Below are positions 32,540 to 41,924 of a DNA stretch of 53,472 nt, piece by piece. Numbering within the stretch: position 1 is the first letter of the stretch; every line of letters starts with the position of its first letter. The DNA lies in assembly GCA_021730935.1 (NCBI GenBank), contig JAKFYJ010000054.1, forward strand, positions 1 through 53,472, read 5' to 3'. Source of the stretch: Elusimicrobiota bacterium (lineage in GTDB: Bacteria; Elusimicrobiota; Elusimicrobia; 2-02-FULL-39-32). The notes beneath the pieces are model-generated. The model worked only from the letters and a program-made list of their open reading frames with translations. It was not told where the DNA came from and ran no database searches. A program made the translations under genes and the position numbers.

Positions 32540-32556
32540 CGCCGTTCATCCATTTC

Positions 32557-32565
32557 TGATATAAT
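32557..32565 (+). promoter_or_regulatory. Extended -10 promoter of the DegT aminotransferase gene
   Basis: TGA-TATAAT (32557-32565). About 25-30 nt of leader with an AAGGGGAG Shine-Dalgarno (32585-32592) follows, before the GTG start at 32598. No -35 is recognised. Confidence 0.5.
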
Positions 32566-32597
32566 TTGCAGATTCCATACCAGAAAGGGGAGAATTT

Positions 32598-33713
32598 GTG
32601 ATACAACTCGTAGACCTTAAAAAACAATACAAAACCATCAAGAAAGATGTCGACGCGGCCATCCGGGGCGTCGTCAACAACACCGATTTCATCATGGGGG
32701 AAGATCTTCGGCAATTTGAGAAGGAGTTCGCGCAGTTCTGCACTTCAAAGTTCGCTGTGGGCGTGGATTCCGGCACCGGCGCGCTTGAGCTGGCCCTGCA
32801 CGCGCTCGGCATCAAACAGGGCGACGAAGTGATTGTCCCTTGCTTCACATTTTATGCCACGGCCTCCGCTGTGGCGTCCGTCGGCGCAAAGCCTGTTTTC
32901 GTGGATGTGGACGACGAAACCGGCAACATGGACCCTGAAGGGCTCGAGAAAGCCGTCACGCCTAAAACGAAGGCGATCATCCCCGTGCATTTGTTTGGGC
33001 AGCCTGTGGACATGAGCAAAATCGTCAGTTTCGCCAAGCGCCACAACCTTTATTTGATCGAAGACACGGCGCAGTCGCACGGCGCGAAATATAAGATGGA
33101 AAATGTCGGCTGGAAAACGGCCGGCAGCGTGGGCATCATGGGCTGTTTCAGCTTTTATCCCGGCAAAAACCTCGGGGCTTATGGCGACGGCGGAGCGATC
33201 ATCACCAACAGCGAAGAGATTGCGGACAAACTCAAGCTTTTGCGGGACTATGGCCGCACGGCGAAATATGAGCACTCGATTTTGGGTTTCAACCGCAGGC
33301 TCGACACCATTCAGGCCGCCATCTTGCGTGTCAAGCTCAAGAAGCTCGCCAAGTGGAACGCGGCGCGCAGGAAAAACGCGGACCTTTACGACAAACTCCT
33401 TTCCCAGATCGGGGTCCGCACCATCAAAATCAGCCCTTTCACCGAACCCGTCCGCCATGTTTATGCCATCCGCGTCCCCAACCGCGACGCGCTTGCCGAA
33501 CACCTGAAGAAAAACGGCGTGGCCACGGGCGTGCATTATCCCATCCCCCTTCACCTGCAGAAATCTTTTGCGGATTTGGGGTATAAAAAAGGCGATTTCC
33601 CCGTCGCAGAAAAGATGGCGGAAGAAATTTTGTCCCTCCCCATGTATCCCGAGCTCAAAGAGTCCGAGATCAAAAAAATCGCGGGCCACATCAAGCAGTT
33701 TTATAAGAAATAA
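32598..33713 (+). CDS. DegT/DnrJ/EryC1/StrS-family aminotransferase
   Basis: PLP-dependent sugar aminotransferase of 371 residues, GTG start after a good Shine-Dalgarno. The PLP Lys is in FYPGKNLGAYGDGGAI; GVDSGTGALELALHALGI and IPVHLFGQPVDM are typical of nucleotide-sugar 3- or 4-aminotransferases. It probably makes an amino sugar for surface glycans. The exact sugar is not readable. It is followed after 3 nt by the hexapeptide gene, and a glycosyltransferase lies 2 kb away. Confidence 0.9.
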   Translation: MIQLVDLKKQYKTIKKDVDAAIRGVVNNTDFIMGEDLRQFEKEFAQFCTSKFAVGVDSGTGALELALHALGIKQGDEVIVPCFTFYATASAVASVGAKPVFVDVDDETGNMDPEGLEKAVTPKTKAIIPVHLFGQPVDMSKIVSFAKRHNLYLIEDTAQSHGAKYKMENVGWKTAGSVGIMGCFSFYPGKNLGAYGDGGAIITNSEEIADKLKLLRDYGRTAKYEHSILGFNRRLDTIQAAILRVKLKKLAKWNAARRKNADLYDKLLSQIGVRTIKISPFTEPVRHVYAIRVPNRDALAEHLKKNGVATGVHYPIPLHLQKSFADLGYKKGDFPVAEKMAEEILSLPMYPELKESEIKKIAGHIKQFYKK

Positions 33714-33716
33714 AAC

Positions 33717-34238
33717 ATGATCCGAGAGTGGAACGGGCACAAACCCAAGATTCACCCTTCCGCTTTCATCCATGAAACCGCCGAGATCATCGGGCGGGTC
33801 ACCATCGAAAAAGACGCCTCCGTCTGGCCCATGTGCGTGCTCCGGGGCGACGTGGACGAAATCGTGATCGGCGAAGGCACCAACATCCAGGACAACACCG
33901 TGATTCACGCCAATGAGGGCGCGCCCACGATCATGGGCAAACGCATTTCCGTCGGGCACTCGGTGGTCCTTCACGGGTGCAAGGTGCAGGACGACTGCAT
34001 CGTGGGGATGGGGAGCATTGTTTTAGATCATGCGGAAATTGGGACTCACTGCATCATTGGCGCGGGCGCCGTGGTTTCTCCCCGCACGAAAATCCCCGCG
34101 AACTCGATGGTTCTGGGCGTGCCCGGAAAAGTGGCGCGGCTTCTTAAACCCGAAGAAGTCGAACACATTCACTGGAACGCGAAGGAATATTACAAACTCT
34201 CCGACTCCCACAGAAAAACGTCCCGCAGAATATTTTGA
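33717..34238 (+). CDS. Gamma-carbonic-anhydrase-like hexapeptide protein
   Basis: 173 residues of left-handed beta-helix repeats. The three metal His ligands typical of gamma carbonic anhydrase-like proteins (YrdA/PaaY/CaiE group) are at NTVIHANEG and ISVGHSVVLHGC. The C-terminal PGKVARLLKPEE is typical as well. Many relatives lack demonstrated carbonic anhydrase activity, so only the family is claimed. The stop overlaps the next gene's TTG start (TTGA). Confidence 0.88.
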   Translation: MIREWNGHKPKIHPSAFIHETAEIIGRVTIEKDASVWPMCVLRGDVDEIVIGEGTNIQDNTVIHANEGAPTIMGKRISVGHSVVLHGCKVQDDCIVGMGSIVLDHAEIGTHCIIGAGAVVSPRTKIPANSMVLGVPGKVARLLKPEEVEHIHWNAKEYYKLSDSHRKTSRRIF

Positions 34239-35899
34239 CCCGCACTCCGACCCTCGATAAATTCAAAGAAATTTTTCAAAAGCACCTCAAGTCCGGCAAG
34301 TCGCCCGGATACGCCGTGCCTTCCGTCTGGATCAAACCCAATTTTGATGAAATCTGCGAACCCGTTGCCGTCAATCCTCATCAGTTTTTCCTGAACGCCG
34401 TCGAAAATATTCTTTCATCGCCTCCGGTTCCGTCTGTCACGCAAAAAGGCCAGGGGGGAAACTGGTCCCAAAAATCGGTCGTATACAATCTCTTCGTTCG
34501 TCTTGGAACCGCGTTTGACCATAACCAAAATGGAATTCTGGACCTCCCCCTGAACGGCGAAGGGTTTCGGGAAACAGGCACATTTTTAAAATCCATCGCG
34601 CTCCTGCCCTATATCAAAGCTCTCGGCGTCGACACGATCCACCTTCTGCCCGTCACCACGCACGGCGTTGACGGCATGAAAGGCAATCTCGGCTCAAATT
34701 ATGCCATCCGCAATCCCTATGAGCTGGACGATTTTTTATGCGAGCCTTTTTATGGTTTCGGCGTTGAAAAGGAATTTAAGGCCTTCATGGAAGCGGCTCA
34801 TCATTTGGGCATGGCCGTGGTCCTCGAATTCGTTTTCAGGACGGCGTCCAAAGATAGTGATTGGGCCCAGAAACATCCCGATTGGTTTTATTGGATCAAA
34901 GATTCAGTTCTGGACCGACCGGTGGGGAGCCCTGATCCCAATCTTTATGGTTCTCCGATTTTCGATGAGCAGACTCTTAAGGAAATTCTGGAGCGTCATA
35001 AGGCGAAAAACTTTGACCAAACCATTCCGCCTCCCCAAATATATCGTGATATGTTTACAGTTCCTCCCAAACCTGAAACGGTGCATAAAGAGGGCGTTCG
35101 ATGGATCGGGACACTTGGCGACGGCACGCGCGTGAGAATTCCCGGGGCCTTCGCGGACTGGCCGCCCGACGACAACCAGCCGCCCTGGGGCGATGTGACT
35201 TATCTCAAGCTATATGAGCACCCGGATTTCAATTATATCGGATACAACACAGTGCGCATGTATGACACGGCTCTGGCTCGGAGGACGAACGCGAAAATGG
35301 ACCTCTGGAAAGAGATTGAAGGGATCATTCCTTATTATCAGGAAGAGTTTTTGATCGACGGCGTCATGATCGACATGGGTCACGCTCTGCCGAAAGAACT
35401 TTTTTTAACAATGGAGAAACGCGCGAGAGAAATCAATCGCAATTTTGCTTTTTGGGAAGAGAGTTTTTCGCCTGACAAAGAAAGCCGAGAGAGCGGATAT
35501 AACATTTCCGTCGGATATTTTTGGATCGATATTTATAATCCCGATAAAACGGCGGAATTTATAAAAAGGTGTTCTGAAGAAGGTCTGCCGCTTCCGTTTT
35601 TCGGCACGCCTGAAACTCATGACACGCCGAGATGCGCGGCGAGGCGGGATTTGGATTTCGCGAAACAAGTTTGGCGCCTCTGCTGTTCCCTTCCGGTCGT
35701 TCCTTACATTCACGGCGGCTTTGAGCTTGCGGAAAAAGATCCCGTGAACACGGGGCTGGGATTCACGAAGGAAGAAATTCTGCAGTATCCGCCTGAACGG
35801 CTCCCGCTTTTCAGCGCGGCGGCTTTAAACTGGACTGGGAATCTGGAACTGGCCGGATTTATTCAGAAGGAAGTTTGGAAGAGGCGAGAAACTCTTTAA
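34235..35899 (+). CDS. GH13 alpha-amylase-superfamily protein with divergent active site
   Basis: 554 residues. A (beta/alpha)8 core is suggested by KALGVDTIHLLPV with a following SNYAIRNPYELDD, and by conserved-region equivalents. IDGVMIDMGHA (about 370-380) carries the nucleophile Asp but lacks the Arg two residues before it that GH13 enzymes normally have. FWEESF (about 405) supplies the Glu; PETHDTPR (about 458) the His-Asp pair. The arrangement resembles GlgE-type maltosyltransferases and related trehalose or glycogen enzymes. No signal peptide is seen. Start is a TTG overlapping the previous stop. Its 3' end overlaps the convergent glycosyltransferase by 41 nt. Confidence 0.72.
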   Translation: MTRTPTLDKFKEIFQKHLKSGKSPGYAVPSVWIKPNFDEICEPVAVNPHQFFLNAVENILSSPPVPSVTQKGQGGNWSQKSVVYNLFVRLGTAFDHNQNGILDLPLNGEGFRETGTFLKSIALLPYIKALGVDTIHLLPVTTHGVDGMKGNLGSNYAIRNPYELDDFLCEPFYGFGVEKEFKAFMEAAHHLGMAVVLEFVFRTASKDSDWAQKHPDWFYWIKDSVLDRPVGSPDPNLYGSPIFDEQTLKEILERHKAKNFDQTIPPPQIYRDMFTVPPKPETVHKEGVRWIGTLGDGTRVRIPGAFADWPPDDNQPPWGDVTYLKLYEHPDFNYIGYNTVRMYDTALARRTNAKMDLWKEIEGIIPYYQEEFLIDGVMIDMGHALPKELFLTMEKRAREINRNFAFWEESFSPDKESRESGYNISVGYFWIDIYNPDKTAEFIKRCSEEGLPLPFFGTPETHDTPRCAARRDLDFAKQVWRLCCSLPVVPYIHGGFELAEKDPVNTGLGFTKEEILQYPPERLPLFSAAALNWTGNLELAGFIQKEVWKRRETL

Positions 35900-36746
35900 G
35901 TCCTTTGACGGCGCGCGTGTTTTTGGCGGCCTTGAGATCTTCAAAAATTTTGTGCGCTGTTTCTCCGACGGAGGTCAGCTTGTGCCAGAGGTGGAATTGG
36001 ATTGCGCGATAGGTGATCCAATTTATTTTTAATCCCGCCAGCTCAAAGCGCCTCTGCATGTCCGTGTCTTCCCCGATGCCCGGAACCGTGAAACTCTCGT
36101 CGAAACCGTTCAGGTCAACAAGGTGTTTTTTATAAATGGAAAAGTTTGACCCCAAAAGCGTGGGTTTGCGCGTAAAACCATAAATCAAATTCGTGATCGG
36201 CTTGGGCAGATAAAACCCCTGGGTCCCAAAATCCACATCGTCCCTCAAAATCGTGCCTGAGAGCCATAATCTTGAATCGAAGAGCCCGGATCGCACATCG
36301 TGAATCGATAATGTCGGGGTGATTTTCTGCATGAGGTCCACTCTCCTGCCGCAAAGCACAGAACCTTCTTCTGACGACTCGATATGCGATTCAATGAACC
36401 GGCTGTGGGGGATGCAGTCTCCATCCGTAAACACGATCCTTTCTGCCCGCGCCTCGTGGATGGCCCAGTTCAGCATGCGCGGTTTGCCCCAACCCTGGTC
36501 TTTCTGCCACAAAAATGTAAACGGAAACGGAGCGTCTTCGGAAAACCTGTGGCAAAGCGATTCGATGTCAGAGTTGGACCCGTCGTCGGCAAGGATGAGC
36601 TCAAAAGCCTGGGGATCGTTCTTTAAGACGGACTGCCGCAGATATCCTTCCAGCACCATCTCCACCTCGCGGGGTTTATTATAGACGGAAACTACGACGG
36701 AAATCTTGGGAACTTTTTCGGAAAACTTTTTTGTCCAGCGACGCAT
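35859..36746 (-). CDS. Family 2 glycosyltransferase (GT-A fold)
   Basis: 295 residues. The N-terminal fold begins KISVVVSVYNKPREV. The metal/nucleotide motifs are ADDGS and TDGDCIPH. A galactosyltransferase-like C-terminal block GSNFSIYKKHLVDLNGFDE is followed by GEDTDMQRR (parts quoted). This arrangement is seen in chondroitin-polymerase-like and LPS/capsule glycosyltransferases. ATG at 36746 is chosen: TATAAT (36761-36756) lies 9 nt upstream, so the mRNA would be leaderless; a longer frame to 36836 would run through this promoter and the groES operator region. Confidence 0.85.
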   Translation of the reverse strand: MRRWTKKFSEKVPKISVVVSVYNKPREVEMVLEGYLRQSVLKNDPQAFELILADDGSNSDIESLCHRFSEDAPFPFTFLWQKDQGWGKPRMLNWAIHEARAERIVFTDGDCIPHSRFIESHIESSEEGSVLCGRRVDLMQKITPTLSIHDVRSGLFDSRLWLSGTILRDDVDFGTQGFYLPKPITNLIYGFTRKPTLLGSNFSIYKKHLVDLNGFDESFTVPGIGEDTDMQRRFELAGLKINWITYRAIQFHLWHKLTSVGETAHKIFEDLKAAKNTRAVKGLKEFLASSKLPSE

Positions 36747-36755
36747 CATTTTATA

Positions 36756-36761
36756 ATTATA
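36756..36761 (-). promoter_or_regulatory. -10 box of the glycosyltransferase gene
   Basis: TATAAT on the minus strand, 9 nt before the chosen ATG at 36746 and 6 nt before an alternative ATG at 36749. No Shine-Dalgarno lies between. It diverges from the groES promoter. Confidence 0.45.
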
Positions 36762-36792
36762 GAACTTATCCTGGAAATATTTGCATGGAGAC

Positions 36793-36822
36793 TTGACATT
36801 CAAACTGGATAAGCGATATAAT
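36793..36822 (+). promoter_or_regulatory. groESL sigma70 promoter
   Basis: TTGACA (36793-36798), 18 nt, TATAAT (36817-36822): both hexamers perfect. The first CIRCE operator begins at the -10, so HrcA binding would block polymerase directly. Confidence 0.85.
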
Positions 36823-36847
36823 AGCACTCGTCCCAATAGAGTGCTAG
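36821..36847 (+). promoter_or_regulatory. CIRCE element 1 (HrcA operator)
   Basis: ATAGCACTC-N9-GAGTGCTAG. It matches the CIRCE consensus TTAGCACTC-N9-GAGTGCTAA at 16 of 18 arm positions. It overlaps the -10 and start point of groESL. Confidence 0.9.
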
Positions 36848-36877
36848 GATAGGGCTCTATTTTTTATTCCCTCGATC

Positions 36878-36904
36878 TTAGCAGTCGGACATACGAAGTG
36901 CTAA
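36878..36904 (+). promoter_or_regulatory. CIRCE element 2 (HrcA operator)
   Basis: TTAGCAGTC-N9-AAGTGCTAA, 16 of 18 arm positions of the CIRCE consensus, in the groES leader 35 nt before the ATG. Between the two CIRCE copies is only AT-rich leader. Two copies in one promoter suggest tight HrcA control of the chaperonin; hrcA itself is not in the window. Confidence 0.85.
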
Positions 36905-36939
36905 TTTAAAATAAGTTAAATCCACGCAGGAGGTACACA

Positions 36940-37245
36940 ATGTCAGCAACCGCAACACTCAAGAAGCTTAAGCCGCTCTCAGACAGAGTTTTGGTTAAGC
37001 CGTTGGACAAGGAATTGGAAAAGAAAGGCGGAATCATCATTCCCGACACAGCCAAGGAAAAGCCTCAAGAAGGCGAAATCGTGGCGGCCGGACCCGGCAA
37101 GCGCGACGAACAGGGAAAACTCATCCCCATGGAAGTCAAAGTCGGCGACAAGGTTCTTTACGGGAAATATTCCGGCACTGAAATCAAAATCGAAGACGCG
37201 GAATATTTGATCATGCACCAGGACGATATCCTGGGCATCATATAA
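36940..37245 (+). CDS. groS: Co-chaperonin GroES (HSP10)
   Basis: Heptameric lid of the GroEL folding chamber. 101 residues: [12 protein letters not shown] at the start, the mobile loop [20 protein letters not shown] (quoted to 20) and the C-terminal [15 protein letters not shown] strong AGGAGG precedes the ATG. groEL follows after 28 nt. Confidence 0.98.
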   Translation: MSATATLKKLKPLSDRVLVKPLDKELEKKGGIIIPDTAKEKPQEGEIVAAGPGKRDEQGKLIPMEVKVGDKVLYGKYSGTEIKIEDAEYLIMHQDDILGII

Positions 37246-37261
37246 GGAAAAAGGTCAGTAA

Positions 37262-38908
<1,647 letters not shown>

Positions 38909-38927
38909 GCAACAGATAAAAGTCAGC

Positions 38928-38979
38928 AAAAACCCCGCTCCGGAAGGCCGAAAAGCCATCTGGGGCGGGGTTTCTCTTT
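38928..38979 (+). terminator. Intrinsic terminator of groESL
   Basis: AAACCCCGC (38930-38938) and GCGGGGTTT (38965-38973) form a perfect 9-bp stem around a 26-nt loop. The loop has an internal weak stem (GGC..GCC). TTTCTCTTTG follows. A-rich 5' and T-rich 3' flanks make it partly bidirectional. Confidence 0.8.
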
Positions 38980-38991
38980 GTCCAGGGAAAA

Positions 38992-39000
38992 TGGTATAAT
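38992..39000 (+). promoter_or_regulatory. Extended -10 promoter of yggS
   Basis: TGG-TATAAT, ending 12 nt before the yggS ATG at 39013, with no Shine-Dalgarno between. Predicted leader is at most about 6 nt. It sits 13 nt after the groESL terminator T-stretch. Confidence 0.6.
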
Positions 39001-39012
39001 ACCGAATTCCCA

Positions 39013-39675
39013 ATGATCCAGGCAAACCTGGCGGCAGTTCAGAAAAGCATTGAACGGGCCGCGCTTCGAGCAGGCCGTAATCCAAAAGAGATTACGCTGG
39101 TTGCCGTGACAAAAAAGGTTTCCGCTGAACGCATCGCTGAGGCCCTTTCGTGCGGCGTGAGAGACATCGCCGAGTCTTATGTTCAGGAAGCGCTTTTGAA
39201 GGTCCCTCAGGTCCGGGCGAAATCGAGCGCTCAGTGTCACATGATCGGGCACCTTCAGACGAACAAGGTCGGGAAGGCGGTTGAAATTTTCGACGTGATC
39301 CAATCCGTGGATTCCTTGAAACTCCTTGGATTTATAAACAGGAAAGCCGCGGAACTGGGAAAAATTCAGAAGTGTTTTGTGGAAATCAAAGTTTCCGGAG
39401 AAAACACCAAGACGGGGTTGCCGGAGGCGGATCTGGATAAATTTTTGGAAGAAGCAGACAAATATAAAAGCGTTCAGATCGGGGGGATCATGACCATGGC
39501 CCCCTTTTTTGATTCTCAGGAAGACGCCAGGCCATATTTTAAGAAGGCGAGAAAAATTTTTGAGAAGCTGGGCCTGGAACATCTGTCGATGGGCATGTCA
39601 GGAGATTATGAAGTTGCCGTCGAAGAAGGATCCACGATGGTGAGGATCGGCAGAGCCATCTTTGGCGAGCGTTAA
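39013..39675 (+). CDS. yggS: PLP homeostasis protein (YggS/PLPBP family)
   Basis: 220 residues, single-domain alanine-racemase-like fold binding PLP without known catalysis; maintains PLP and amino/2-oxo acid balance. PLP Lys in TLVAVTKKVS; HMIGHLQTNKV and LSMGMSGDYEVAVEEGSTMV (PLP phosphate site, quoted to 20) are diagnostic, as is RIGRAIFG. proC follows after 7 nt, the usual yggS-proC pairing. Confidence 0.95.
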   Translation: MIQANLAAVQKSIERAALRAGRNPKEITLVAVTKKVSAERIAEALSCGVRDIAESYVQEALLKVPQVRAKSSAQCHMIGHLQTNKVGKAVEIFDVIQSVDSLKLLGFINRKAAELGKIQKCFVEIKVSGENTKTGLPEADLDKFLEEADKYKSVQIGGIMTMAPFFDSQEDARPYFKKARKIFEKLGLEHLSMGMSGDYEVAVEEGSTMVRIGRAIFGER

Positions 39676-39682
39676 GGCATAA

Positions 39683-40483
39683 ATGAAAATAGCTTTTTTG
39701 GGCGCGGGCAACATGGGGAACGCCCTCATTCAGGGCGCGGTCAAGTCGAAGGTTGCGAAGCCCTCCCAGATTTCGGTCTTTGACATCAATCCGGCGATCA
39801 TAAAAGGGCTCAGGAAGTCGGGCGTGAAAATTGCGAAGACGGCGGCGGAGTCCGTGAAGGGCGCTGATTTCATTTTTCTCTGCGTGAAACCCCAGCAGAT
39901 GACGGAGCTTTTAAACGGCATCAGAGATTCAGTTTCGAAAAAGCAATGCCTCGTTTCAATTGCGGCCGGGATCACGACGGAAAAGATAGAAAAGATTTTT
40001 GACGGAAACAAAATTTCCGTTGTGCGCGTGATGCCGAACACCCCGGCGATGGTGGGGCTTGGGGCCAGCGCGGTTTGCGGGGGGAAACATGCCAGGCCCG
40101 CTCAAGTTAAATTTGTTCTCAAGTTTTTTTCGGGCGTCGGCAAAACGGTGTTGTCGGCAGAAAAAGATTTTGACGCTGTGACGGCGGTTTCAGGGTCGGG
40201 TCCGGCCTATGTGTTTTATCTCGCTGAAAGTTTTGCGAAGGCCGCGGAATCAGAAGGGTTGGACAAAAAGGCCGCAGACATTTTGATCAGGCAAACAATT
40301 TTAGGCGCCGCGAAGATGCTGGAGAGCCAGGTTGAGCCGTCGGAGTTGAGACGGAGGGTGACTTCTCCCGGAGGCACCACGGAAGCGGCTCTCAGGCACA
40401 TGCAGGAAAACGAGTGGCAGGAGATTTTTGTGGGAGCGGTTCAGAAGGCTTCGCAAAGGTCCAAAGAGTTGAGACAGATTTAA
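39683..40483 (+). CDS. proC: Pyrroline-5-carboxylate reductase
   Basis: Last step of proline synthesis. 266 residues. NAD(P)-binding FLGAGNMGNALIQGA at the N-terminus; FLCVKPQQM; VMPNTPAMVG; and the C-terminal helical signature SGSGPAYVFYLAESF and VTSPGGTTEAAL. Part of the yggS-proC-yggU run. Confidence 0.95.
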   Translation: MKIAFLGAGNMGNALIQGAVKSKVAKPSQISVFDINPAIIKGLRKSGVKIAKTAAESVKGADFIFLCVKPQQMTELLNGIRDSVSKKQCLVSIAAGITTEKIEKIFDGNKISVVRVMPNTPAMVGLGASAVCGGKHARPAQVKFVLKFFSGVGKTVLSAEKDFDAVTAVSGSGPAYVFYLAESFAKAAESEGLDKKAADILIRQTILGAAKMLESQVEPSELRRRVTSPGGTTEAALRHMQENEWQEIFVGAVQKASQRSKELRQI

Positions 40484-40513
40484 CAAAACTCGCAACTGGA
40501 GGCAATTACAAAG

Positions 40514-40777
40514 ATGATCATCCGAGTGAGAGTGATTCCAAACGCGAAAGAAAACGACGTTGTCGGGAGAGTGGGAAGCACGGTGCGCCTGAAAGTGGCC
40601 GCGCCCGCCATCGACGGGAGAGCAAACAACGAGCTCTGCCGTTTCCTCGCCGACTTCTTCGAAGTTCGCCCGAGATCAGTGAAAATTGTCCGCGGAGAAA
40701 AAGGACGGGAAAAGACCGTTGAAATCGAAGGCCGCCCCGAAGAAGAACTTCGATATGTGATGGAGTCCATTCCGTAA
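40514..40777 (+). CDS. DUF167 family protein (YggU-like)
   Basis: 87 residues of the small YggU/DUF167 family; function unknown. IRVRVIPNAKENDVVG, LKVAAPAIDGRANNELCRFLA and the RGEKGREKTVEIEG segment are the family core (second motif quoted in part). GGAGG lies about 12 nt before the ATG. Conserved association with yggS and proC supports the call. Confidence 0.9.
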   Translation: MIIRVRVIPNAKENDVVGRVGSTVRLKVAAPAIDGRANNELCRFLADFFEVRPRSVKIVRGEKGREKTVEIEGRPEEELRYVMESIP

Positions 40778-40796
40778 CCTTGACCCATCCAACTTC

Positions 40797-41912
40797 GTGC
40801 ATAAACTGAAAGATTCTGTCCGCGCTTTTCGCTGGGTTTCCAAGCCCAAAAAAAAGCTTTTTGTCCTCGATCAGCTCCTCCTTCCCAACAAGGAGAAGTG
40901 GATCCCTTGCGTCAACCATAAACAAGTGGCGGCCTGCATCAAGGACATGAATGTTCGCGGCGCGCCTGCGATCGGCTGCGTGGCGGCTTATGGCTTGGCC
41001 CTGGCCGCAGTGGAGAAAAAATTCAATTCGCCGGACGCCTTGCTTGCTTATGTTGTTCAAGCCAAAGAGACTCTCGCGAAAACCCGCCCCACCGCTGTCA
41101 ATCTCTTCTGGGCTCTGGAGCGAATGATGGGTTTTTTAGCCTTGGCGTTGGCTCAAGCCGGCAGCGGCAAAGATTCTGTCCAAAAAATTCAAAAGAATCT
41201 GGAAGACGAAGCGGTCAGGATTTTTGATGAGGATCTCGCGGCCAATTTTCACATGGGAAAACTGGGCGCAGCGCTCTTCCCCAACAACGCCGTCATCCTC
41301 ACTCATTGCAACACGGGCAGTCTCGCCACTTCCGGCTGGGGCACGGCTCTCGGCGTGATCCGCACCGCATATCAGCTGGGCAAAATAAAAAAAGTTTTGG
41401 TGGACGAAACCCGGCCTTATCTTCAGGGCGCGCGCCTGACCGCCTGGGAACTGTCCAAAGACGGCATTCCCTATGAGCTTATCACCGACAACATGGCGGC
41501 CCACATCATGAAAACAGAAAAAGTGGACGCGGCCATCGTGGGTTCTGACAGGATTTCAGCTCAGGGCGACGTCGCCAACAAGATCGGGACTTATGGTGTG
41601 GCTGTCCTCTGCAAACATCACGGGATTCCTTTTTATGCCGCAGCGCCCACGAGCACCATTGATTTGAAAATGAAACGCGGCGAAGACATTCCCATTGAAG
41701 AGCGTTCCGTGCGGGAAGTGACTCACATCAAGAATTTCTCCATTGCGCCAGCAGGAGCGGTTGCGCGTCATCCGGCTTTCGACGTCACGCCGCGCGAATT
41801 GGTGACTGCGGTCATCACGGAAAAGGGAGTGGCGCGTCCGCCCTCTCTCGAGACGATCGCCCAGCTTTTTCGGCCCGCAGCTCAGAAACAAGCCGCTCTC
41901 TCGTCGATTTAA
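40797..41912 (+). CDS. mtnA: S-methyl-5-thioribose-1-phosphate isomerase
   Basis: Methionine-salvage aldose-ketose isomerase of the eIF2B-like fold, 371 residues with GTG start. MNVRGAPAIGCVAAYG, the catalytic Cys in LTHCNTGSLAT and Asp in VGSDRISAQGDVANKIGTYG are all present. No other salvage gene is adjacent; in some bacteria MtnA works in a shunt with only a few partners. No Shine-Dalgarno is evident. metH, 3.3 kb downstream, also serves methionine. Confidence 0.94.
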   Translation: MHKLKDSVRAFRWVSKPKKKLFVLDQLLLPNKEKWIPCVNHKQVAACIKDMNVRGAPAIGCVAAYGLALAAVEKKFNSPDALLAYVVQAKETLAKTRPTAVNLFWALERMMGFLALALAQAGSGKDSVQKIQKNLEDEAVRIFDEDLAANFHMGKLGAALFPNNAVILTHCNTGSLATSGWGTALGVIRTAYQLGKIKKVLVDETRPYLQGARLTAWELSKDGIPYELITDNMAAHIMKTEKVDAAIVGSDRISAQGDVANKIGTYGVAVLCKHHGIPFYAAAPTSTIDLKMKRGEDIPIEERSVREVTHIKNFSIAPAGAVARHPAFDVTPRELVTAVITEKGVARPPSLETIAQLFRPAAQKQAALSSI

Positions 41913-41924
41913 TCTTTTTCCAAA

